Assembly: GCA_013003285.1 (NCBI GenBank)
Contig: JABDJY010000251.1
Span: 1 to 21,430 of the forward strand
Length of the DNA: 21,430 nt
Source: Alphaproteobacteria bacterium
Lineage (GTDB): Bacteria > Pseudomonadota > Alphaproteobacteria > UBA6615
Direction: 5' to 3'
The position numbers were made by a program, and so were the translations under genes. This document shows positions 15,114 to 21,430 of this stretch, in pieces; within the stretch, counting starts at the first letter, position 1, and each line of letters begins with the position of its first letter. A model generated the notes under the pieces. The model was not told the DNA's origin, made no database searches, and saw only the letters and a program-made list of their open reading frames with translations.

Positions 15114-16853
15114 ATGAGCGAAACGACTTTCCAACCCACACCGCGCAAGGCGCCTGAGCCCGGATATGCGCAGGATGTGACCGGTGTGTTTCGCGGCACC
15201 TCATGGGATGCAGTGGGTGCGACCTTCATCATCAACTTGCTCAGCCTAGTTCTGCCGCTGACATTGATGCAAGTCTATGACCGTATCATCCCCAACGCCG
15301 CCTTCAGCACCCTGACCTTGTTGGTGCTCGGCGCCGGCGCGGCCCTGATGCTGGAAGCGCTGCTGCAATATCTGCGCGCGCTCACGTCCGGCTGGTCGGC
15401 GGCCCGCTTCGAACATCTCGAAGGCTGCCGCGCCATGGACCGGGTGCTGTCCTCCCGCCTTTCCACCTTTGAAGAGCAAGGGGTCGGCGAACATCTGGAA
15501 AACTTCAACAGCCTGGGCCGGCTTAAGGACTTTTACGCCGGCGCGGCCATGCGGGCGTTGATCGATCTGCCCTTTGCCCTGATCTTTGTCGCCGCGGTCG
15601 CCTATCTCGGCGGTTGGCTGGCGTTGGTGACGATTGCCCTACTGACATTGTTCGCGCTGACCGCCGCTTGGCTGGGACGCCAATTGCGCGAAGTCCTTTT
15701 GGAGCGCGTGACCACCGATAACCGGCGGCAAAACTTTATCGTCGAAGTCTTAAGCGGTATCGGCACGGTCAAGGCCATGGCCATGGAAGCGCAGATGGCG
15801 CGCCGCTTCGAACGCTTGCAGGAAAACTGCTCGAACACCAACTACAAAGTCGCCCAAGCTAGCTCCTACGCCAATGGCGCGAGCACCTACTTTTCTTATG
15901 GCATGCTGTTCGCGGTAGCGGCGACCGGTAGCCTGCTGGTCATCGACGGCAGGTTGAGCGTCGGCGGCCTTGCTGCCTGCACATTGTTGTCGGGGCGTGC
16001 CATGCAGCCTCTGCAGCGCGCCATGGGCGCCTGGACCCGTTTCCAGGATGTGCGTATCGCGCGTGCGCGGCTGGCAAAAGTTCTCAACCTCGAAGTCGAC
16101 ACTCCGTCTCAAGGTAAGCAACCGAAGTTTAGCGGCGACGAGGCGCTGGAATTGACAGATGTGTCCTTTACCTATCCTGGCGCGGACCAGCCTGTACTCC
16201 ACGATATCAATCTACGTGTCGAGCCCGGCCAAGCGATCGCCATTCGCGCGGAAGCCGTCGGTAGCGGCGCAACCACTTTGTTACATCTGATGACAGGTAT
16301 GCTGAAGCCAACCGCCGGCACGGCCCGCCTGGGAAACCACGACATCGCCAATTTATCCCCGGTGACCAAGGGTAAAGCCATCACCTATCTACCCTCCAAG
16401 GGAACTGCCCTTAAGGGCACGATCCTGGAAAACCTCACCATGTTCCGGCCTCACCGCATGGCCGTTGCGCTCGAACTGTCACGCCGTTTGGGCCTCGACG
16501 ACATTACCGCCCAGTTACCGCGCGGATATGAAACAATCATCGGCGACAGTGTCAGCGATACGCTGTCGCAAGGTGTGATGCAGCGTATCTCGTTGGTGCG
16601 GGGACTGGCGACACAGGCGCAATTCATCCTGTTCGACGAAGCGAATTCCGCCATCGACGGCGAAGGCGATGCCGAATTACGGACCCTGCTCAAGGAAATC
16701 AAAGCTACAAGCGGCCTTATTTTGATTTCCTTCCGGCCGTCGCTGCTCAAGCTTGCTGATGAGATGTACGATCTGAAAGGCGGGCAAATCACACGCGTCG
16801 AGCCTATGCCGGCACCAAATCCCGCGCCGAATACAACAGGAGCGGATCGATGA
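15114..16853 (+). CDS. Type I secretion ABC transporter subunit with degenerate nucleotide-binding domain
   Basis: A 579-residue half-transporter: membrane domain with about six hydrophobic segments (about 31-300, including INLLSLVLPLTLMQVYDRII at 40-59, typical of type I secretion permeases) then a nucleotide-binding domain from about 343. The fold is clear but key residues are altered: the Walker A reads EAVGSGATT (380-388) with A386 instead of lysine; the Q-loop has S428 instead of glutamine; the switch histidine is F540 (ISFRPS). Walker B D508-E509 is kept, and the signature LSQGVMQR (484-491) retains the key serine and glycine. It probably cannot hydrolyse ATP itself but can complete the site of the next subunit. 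The coding region overlaps that gene by four bases (ATGA). Confidence 0.93.
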   Translation: MSETTFQPTPRKAPEPGYAQDVTGVFRGTSWDAVGATFIINLLSLVLPLTLMQVYDRIIPNAAFSTLTLLVLGAGAALMLEALLQYLRALTSGWSAARFEHLEGCRAMDRVLSSRLSTFEEQGVGEHLENFNSLGRLKDFYAGAAMRALIDLPFALIFVAAVAYLGGWLALVTIALLTLFALTAAWLGRQLREVLLERVTTDNRRQNFIVEVLSGIGTVKAMAMEAQMARRFERLQENCSNTNYKVAQASSYANGASTYFSYGMLFAVAATGSLLVIDGRLSVGGLAACTLLSGRAMQPLQRAMGAWTRFQDVRIARARLAKVLNLEVDTPSQGKQPKFSGDEALELTDVSFTYPGADQPVLHDINLRVEPGQAIAIRAEAVGSGATTLLHLMTGMLKPTAGTARLGNHDIANLSPVTKGKAITYLPSKGTALKGTILENLTMFRPHRMAVALELSRRLGLDDITAQLPRGYETIIGDSVSDTLSQGVMQRISLVRGLATQAQFILFDEANSAIDGEGDAELRTLLKEIKATSGLILISFRPSLLKLADEMYDLKGGQITRVEPMPAPNPAPNTTGADR

Positions 16854-19051
16854 CTGACGCTGCTGTCGAAGATCCCCTGCTCTATTCCGCCGAAGAGCTG
16901 GCCGAAGAGACAGGCCATCTGGCCGCCACCGCCAGCGTCTGGCGCGACCCGAGCCAAACCGGCTGGTTTACCAACAGCTCGGACATCTCAGCCTGCCTCA
17001 ATCCGCTGTTGCAGGCTTTGGGTATCGGCTTTAACGAAGCCCAGGTTTTCGAAGCCCTGCCCCATTTCACCAACGATCTGGATATCGACGGTTTCCGCAA
17101 CACGCTGGCCAACCTGCAGATCGAAAGTTCCAACGTCGATATTAAGCTGGCAGATCTCGATCCGCGGGCGCTTCCGGTGCTGTACGTTCCGAAGACCGGT
17201 GCGGCGATGGTCGTCCTATTCTTCACCGGTGACGATGCGTTGGTATTCGACGGCGGCGCACGGGAAAACCGACGGATTAAAGCCGCTCACCTTGATGGTC
17301 AGGCCTTTCTGTTTCGCCATCTAGAGCAGGCGGAAATTTCCAGCCGCTCCAACTATCAGGATTGGTTTCCGGCCCTCATGAGCCGTTTCCGGCCGATCTT
17401 GACGCTAGGTCTGGCGCTGACCCTGTTGATCAACTTGATCTCGTTGGGCATCCCGCTCTTCGTGATGTCTATCTACGATTCCGTATTGGGCACGGAATCA
17501 GTAACACTGTTGATGCACTTGGTCGCCGGCGCCGTGTTGACCGTGGGAGCCGATTTTACGCTGAGAAAACTACGCACCCGCGCGGTTTCCTATTTCGGCG
17601 CCCGGGTCGATAATTTGGTCGGCAACGAAGTATTTCGCCACATGCTCTATCTGCCGCCGGTCTATACCGAGCGCGCAACGATCAGCTCGCAAGTCGCCCG
17701 CATCAAGGATTTCGACGGCATCCGCGATTTCGTCACCGGCCCGCAAGCGCTGGTCCTGTTCGAACTGCCGTTTACGCTGATCTTCCTGGGTGCTATCGCG
17801 CTGCTGGCCGGGCCGGTTGTGTTCATTCCGATCGTGATGATCGTGCTATTCGCGGCCCTATTCTGGCTTCTCAACGGTCGCGTCTCGCGAGCTGTCGCAA
17901 AGTCGGCCCGCACCGCGGCCGAGCGGCAGGAGTTCGTGATCGAAGCGATGAACAATCTGCGCTCGCTGAAATACACCAACTCGACGAAAATCTGGATGGA
18001 CCGGTTTCGGGCCAGCTCGGCCAAAGCGGCACTCGCCGGGTTCGAAACGGCGAAGATCAATGCCTTCGTATCCGCCACATCGCAATTCATGATGATGTCG
18101 GCGGGCATCGCCACCGTGGCGTTTGGCGCCCTTATCGTTATCGAGGGGTCGATGTCGGTCGGCGCGCTGATCGCTACGATGATATTGGTCTGGCGCAGCC
18201 TGGGGCCGTTGCAACTTGCCTTCGTCGCCCTGCCCCGATTGGCCCAGATGCGGGCGGGTACCCGGCAGATCGACGCGATGATGCGTCTGCCGCAAGAACG
18301 CGGCCGCGAGGATTTCGTACCCTTGGCGCCCGATGTCGCCGGTCATGTGCAATTTTCGCGCGTTACCTTCCGCTACATGCCGGATTCCGATCCGGTTTTA
18401 TGGAACATCGATTTCACCGCCAAGCCCGGCGAGGTCATCGCGCTCGTCGGCAATAATGGCTGCGGGAAATCCACCATAACGCGGCTGTTGCTGGCACTGC
18501 ATCGTCCGCAAAGCGGCAGCGTCTTGATCGATGGCCGTGACATTCGTCAGTTCGACGCCATCGAGCTGCGCCGTTTGATCGGCTATGTGCCGCAAACGCC
18601 GCAGTTCTTTTATGGCACGATCGCGCAGAATTTACGCCTCGCCAAACCGTCGGCCTCCGAGGAGGATTTGCGCGCCGCCGCCCGCGACGCCTACGCTCTC
18701 GACGAGATCGACGCGTTGCCCGAAGGGTTCGAAACCCGGATCGGCGATGGCAAGAATAACAAGCTGCCGGGCAGCGTCATGCAGCGGCTCAATATCGCCC
18801 GCTGCTATCTCAAAGACGCACCGATCGTCATTCTCGACGAACCCGGCAACGCCCTGGACTTCGAAGCCGATCAAGCGACGATGGAGGCGATCCGCCGTAT
18901 GAAGGGCCGCAAGACGGTTCTGCTCATCACCCACCGGCCGAGCCATATGCGTCTGGCCGATAAATTGGTGTCGATAGACCGCGGCCGAATTCGCGAGATC
19001 ATCGACCAAACGACCTCCGTAACCGTCACCGCCGACGGAGGACCGCAATGA
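16850..19051 (+). CDS. Type I secretion ABC transporter with C39-like domain and intact Walker motifs
   Basis: A 733-residue transporter. Residues about 30-165 resemble the peptidase C39-like domain of RTX/adhesin exporters; the expected catalytic cysteine is missing (SSDISACLNPLL, 43-54), so it likely binds substrate rather than cuts it. The membrane domain (about 180-460) is followed by a nucleotide-binding domain with Walker A GNNGCGKST (534-542), Q582, Walker B ILDE (661-664) and H695 all intact. Its signature is LPGSVMQR (639-646), lacking the canonical serine and second glycine. Together with the preceding gene this predicts a heterodimer with one competent ATP site. AGGAGCG precedes ATG 16850, and the gene overlaps both neighbours by ATGA. 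Confidence 0.95.
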   Translation: MTDAAVEDPLLYSAEELAEETGHLAATASVWRDPSQTGWFTNSSDISACLNPLLQALGIGFNEAQVFEALPHFTNDLDIDGFRNTLANLQIESSNVDIKLADLDPRALPVLYVPKTGAAMVVLFFTGDDALVFDGGARENRRIKAAHLDGQAFLFRHLEQAEISSRSNYQDWFPALMSRFRPILTLGLALTLLINLISLGIPLFVMSIYDSVLGTESVTLLMHLVAGAVLTVGADFTLRKLRTRAVSYFGARVDNLVGNEVFRHMLYLPPVYTERATISSQVARIKDFDGIRDFVTGPQALVLFELPFTLIFLGAIALLAGPVVFIPIVMIVLFAALFWLLNGRVSRAVAKSARTAAERQEFVIEAMNNLRSLKYTNSTKIWMDRFRASSAKAALAGFETAKINAFVSATSQFMMMSAGIATVAFGALIVIEGSMSVGALIATMILVWRSLGPLQLAFVALPRLAQMRAGTRQIDAMMRLPQERGREDFVPLAPDVAGHVQFSRVTFRYMPDSDPVLWNIDFTAKPGEVIALVGNNGCGKSTITRLLLALHRPQSGSVLIDGRDIRQFDAIELRRLIGYVPQTPQFFYGTIAQNLRLAKPSASEEDLRAAARDAYALDEIDALPEGFETRIGDGKNNKLPGSVMQRLNIARCYLKDAPIVILDEPGNALDFEADQATMEAIRRMKGRKTVLLITHRPSHMRLADKLVSIDRGRIREIIDQTTSVTVTADGGPQ

Positions 19052-20412
19052 CCGCAGACAATCAGACCCAAATCGCCCCGAAGGGCAGCTCACGATCGCG
19101 GCGGCAACAGAAGCTCCTACCCTATGTCGCGGATTCGATCCTGTTGGAAGAGTCGGGCATGCCCTGGCTGGTGCGCAGCAGCATCGTCGCCGCCACACTC
19201 ATCGTCGCGCTGTTCATCGGATGGAGCGCGACCACACGCAGCACCGAGGTTTCGGTGGCGTCGGGCTGGATCAAACCCAGCGGCAATATCCAAGCCGTCC
19301 AGCATCTTGAGGGCGGGATCGTCACCGAGATCCTCATCGAAGAGGGCGATATCGTCGAGCAGGGGCAAACCCTGCTTAGGCTGGAGTCCGCCGCGGTTGG
19401 CTCCGACCTTGCCCTGGTCACCGGACGCCATCGGGCGCTGACCTTCCGCGCCGAACGGCTGCGCGCGTTTATCGAAGGACGCGAGCCCGACTTTGGCATT
19501 GTCGGCCCGAGCGAGGTGCCGCTGGCGGAGAGCCAGCGCCAGATACTCGCCGGCCAGATCGCTGCCCGTGAAGCATCGCGCCAGGTTTTTCTACAACAGC
19601 TCAACGGGCAGCAGAGCCTGCGCAATGGGCTCGACCAACGTACCCTGAATACGCGCAAACATATTGCACTGCTCCAATCCGAGTTGGACGCGCGCAGTGG
19701 CCTGGCCGCGAAGGGCCTGACATCGCGCTTTCAGCTTCTGCGGTCACAACAAGAAATGAACCGGGCACAGGGCGTGCTGGCGCAAATTGCCGCCGAGAAG
19801 GATCAAAATGCCCGGGCCATGGCTGAAACTCGCGGCCGGATCGAAGAGCTCGACGCCACGACGCGCGCCGACGCGCTCACCGAACTGGGCAGCGTCAGCG
19901 ACGAGCTACGCGACATGCAGGAAGCTATGCTGAAACAGGGTAACCGGTTCCAGCGCCTCGAGCTTCAGGCGCCGGTGCGCGGCATTGTGCAGGTATTAAA
20001 CCTTCACACGGTCGGCGGTGTCGTTAATCCCGGCGAAACGATTGTCGAAATTGTGCCGATCAATGACGATCTGGTCGCCGAGGTTCGCCTGTCACCGCGC
20101 GATATTGGCCATATTTCGGCCGGCCAGGCCGCCAAGGTGAAGTTCACAACCTTCGACTTCGCCCGCCATGGCGCGGTCGATGGCATCCTGAAATCGGTGT
20201 CGGCGACCACGTTATTCGATGATGACGGACAGCCTTACTACAAAGGTATCGTGGAGCTCGACCAAGGTTTTGTTGGGGACGACCCGTCGCGCCGCCCGAT
20301 TACACCCGGAATGACGCTCAGTGCGGAAATCTTGACCCAGGACCGCTCGCTGCTGACCTATCTGCTCAAACCGGTCTATCGCGGACTGAACGAAAGCTTC
20401 CACGAGCGCTGA
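19048..20412 (+). CDS. HlyD-family membrane fusion protein of a type I secretion system
   Basis: A 454-residue periplasmic adaptor that would join the ABC exporter to an outer-membrane TolC-like channel. A cytoplasmic tail (1-40) leads into one membrane segment (about 41-60), then a biotinyl/lipoyl-like half (NIQAVQHLEGGIVTEILIEE, 80-99), a long helical hairpin (about 120-300) and the second half LQAPVRGIVQ, followed by a beta-barrel domain. The C-terminal LLTYLLKPVYRGLNESF is typical of adaptors paired with protease and adhesin exporters. GGAGG precedes ATG 19048, which overlaps the transporter stop codon by ATGA. No TolC-type gene is in the window. Confidence 0.95.
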   Translation: MTADNQTQIAPKGSSRSRRQQKLLPYVADSILLEESGMPWLVRSSIVAATLIVALFIGWSATTRSTEVSVASGWIKPSGNIQAVQHLEGGIVTEILIEEGDIVEQGQTLLRLESAAVGSDLALVTGRHRALTFRAERLRAFIEGREPDFGIVGPSEVPLAESQRQILAGQIAAREASRQVFLQQLNGQQSLRNGLDQRTLNTRKHIALLQSELDARSGLAAKGLTSRFQLLRSQQEMNRAQGVLAQIAAEKDQNARAMAETRGRIEELDATTRADALTELGSVSDELRDMQEAMLKQGNRFQRLELQAPVRGIVQVLNLHTVGGVVNPGETIVEIVPINDDLVAEVRLSPRDIGHISAGQAAKVKFTTFDFARHGAVDGILKSVSATTLFDDDGQPYYKGIVELDQGFVGDDPSRRPITPGMTLSAEILTQDRSLLTYLLKPVYRGLNESFHER

Positions 20413-20535
20413 TAATTTCAAATTATTTTCCACCAATAAATTCTTAAAATACAGGCTATTAACTCTAAACCTGAATTTTTTATTAAATATAAAACTCGAC
20501 ACTGTCATCACCCGCACTTCTAGGAAAGACATGTG
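20413..20535 (+). promoter_or_regulatory. AT-rich spacer before the putative secreted substrate gene
   Basis: These 123 bases are strikingly AT-rich in a GC-rich neighbourhood, with A/T runs around 20470-20495 and a TATAAA hexamer there. Such a break suggests that the substrate gene has its own promoter or is bound by a nucleoid protein favouring AT-rich DNA. No clear -35 partner or terminator hairpin was found. AGGAAA at 20522-20527 is the ribosome binding site for the next gene. Confidence 0.45.
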
Positions 20536-21430
20536 ATGGCTGACGACGACATTCGCGATAGCGCAACCGACAGTGACGACGAAGCGGTCCTCGACCTATC
20601 GCTCGGTACGGAGCATTCAGCGTTCCTGGACGATGAGGAACTGCACGAACAGCTTGTCGACGACGGCGAAAACGACGAACGCACGGCGCTAACCGCCGCC
20701 CATCAAGGATCGAGCGGGACATCTACTCCCAGCAGCGAAGCCGCGGCGTTTGTCCTGCCCACGGATGAGGCGTTTCCGGATTCCGCAGAAGATCGCGCTG
20801 GTTCGCGGAACAGTTCCAACGGCGCGGCGGCCGGTAGTGACCAGCCGGGCACCGGCGCAGATTCTCTTGTCGGACTAGGTACAGACCAACCAGGCGAAAA
20901 CGCCAGCAATACTCAGGGCGAGCGTGCAACGCCGAACCGGACCGCTGGTGCGGCCAGTGATCCGGCCGCGAGCCAAGTTGCGGCGCGAGGCAATGGCGGC
21001 GGCGATAATCAGGCCGTCGAAAACGCCGAAGGTGATAATAACGCGGCACAAGCCGATAACCCGTCCGACAGCGCGGCGGCACTCGGCACCGATCCATTGG
21101 CACAAGCGGTGACACCGGGCGCTGGCCAAGGAAATCAAGCCGACACCCAAGCCGGCGAAGGTGCGGGTGGTACTGCAGAGCAAGACGCCCCCGACGGCAC
21201 CCAGCCGCCGCCGGAGGAGGACGAAACGGCAGAAGTCGTGGTCGAGGAAGCTGCGCCACCACCGCCGCCGACCCCGCCCGTTGTTCCAGATCCCAATGCC
21301 GGCCCCTCGACGGCTGACGCCGCCGCGAGTGGCGCGGAAGATGCCGCCTCGATCTCGGTCACCATCTCCGGTTCGGATACGGACGGCACCGTCGACAGCT
21401 TCGCGCTGAGCTCGCTGCCCAGCGACGGCA
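20536..21430 (+). CDS. N-terminal part of a large acidic cadherin-like/VCBS-repeat protein, probable type I secretion substrate (runs off the window)
   Basis: The frame is open from ATG 20536 (or GTG 20533) to the window edge, giving 298 complete codons without a stop; an in-frame TAG at 20521 limits the start. The first 220 residues are low-complexity and acidic (about 59 Asp/Glu over the 298 residues, seven Arg, no Lys, Cys, Trp or Tyr), with repeated bits such as SDQPG/TDQPG. A proline-rich stretch (about 223-254, PPPPPTPPVVPDP) follows. From about 264 the sequence reads EDAASISVTISGSDTDGTV then SFALSSLPSDG, the opening of a cadherin-like or tandem Ig-like repeat of giant adhesins. No signal peptide is present, fitting export by a C-terminal signal through the three upstream genes. 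Total length and repeat number are beyond the window. Confidence 0.85.
   Translation, partial: MADDDIRDSATDSDDEAVLDLSLGTEHSAFLDDEELHEQLVDDGENDERTALTAAHQGSSGTSTPSSEAAAFVLPTDEAFPDSAEDRAGSRNSSNGAAAGSDQPGTGADSLVGLGTDQPGENASNTQGERATPNRTAGAASDPAASQVAARGNGGGDNQAVENAEGDNNAAQADNPSDSAAALGTDPLAQAVTPGAGQGNQADTQAGEGAGGTAEQDAPDGTQPPPEEDETAEVVVEEAAPPPPPTPPVVPDPNAGPSTADAAASGAEDAASISVTISGSDTDGTVDSFALSSLPSDG

Noticed and set aside
15097..15117. Six-codon leader reading frame (MVCAFK) overlapping the first ABC start by ATGA
   Set aside because: There is no ribosome binding site before it and such a short frame is easily chance; worth noting only because the ABC gene itself lacks a ribosome binding site.
20723..21262. 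179-residue minus-strand frame opposite the acidic substrate gene
   Set aside because: Its Arg/Pro-rich composition mirrors the Asp/Gly/Ala codons of the plus-strand frame, which has a ribosome binding site and ends in a recognised repeat motif.

Overview
The window looks like a chromosomal segment from a GC-rich alphaproteobacterium, probably close to Rhodospirillales. This is inferred from high-GC coding sequence, the gene families present and the C-rich/G-rich hairpin repeat at 135-157. No rRNA, tRNA, insertion sequence, integrase or CRISPR array was seen. Coding density is high; 14 genes appear complete and one runs off the right edge.

Left part (160-4430, minus strand). A compact acyl-CoA catabolic operon reads enoyl-CoA hydratase/isomerase -> acyl-CoA dehydrogenase -> AMP-forming acyl-CoA ligase. 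It could activate and dehydrogenate an unidentified carboxylic acid. The dehydrogenase and the hydratase both lack textbook catalytic glutamates, so their exact chemistry is open. Upstream lies a small basic protein with a DUF2786-like segment. An intergenic region (4431-4802) holds stacked inverted repeats that may be a structured RNA or terminator.

Middle part (4803-14731). An SDR dehydrogenase is followed by homogentisate 1,2-dioxygenase (hmgA). A 24-bp perfect palindrome sits inside the likely hmgA promoter. Next come two minus-strand genes for predicted membrane proteins (DUF3105 and DUF2339 types); the DUF2339 gene has a well-spaced sigma-70-like promoter embedded in two operator-like repeats. 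A divergent cluster follows: FAH-family hydrolase plus YciI-like protein on the minus strand, CocE/NonD-type hydrolase plus VOC-fold protein on the plus strand, and a convergent thiol-dioxygenase-like cupin. Together these look like an unassigned catabolic module (esterase, ring-cleavage-type fold, acylpyruvase-type fold).

Right part (15114-21430, plus strand). A type I secretion locus encodes two ABC transporter subunits, a HlyD-family membrane fusion protein and the start of a very acidic, lysine-free protein that enters a cadherin-like/VCBS-type repeat just before the window ends. This last protein is probably the secreted adhesin substrate. The three transporter genes overlap by ATGA junctions. 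The first ABC subunit has lost the Walker A lysine, Q-loop glutamine and H-loop histidine, while the second keeps them but has a degraded signature motif. The pair therefore looks like an obligate heterodimer with one working ATP site, which is the most interesting feature of the window.
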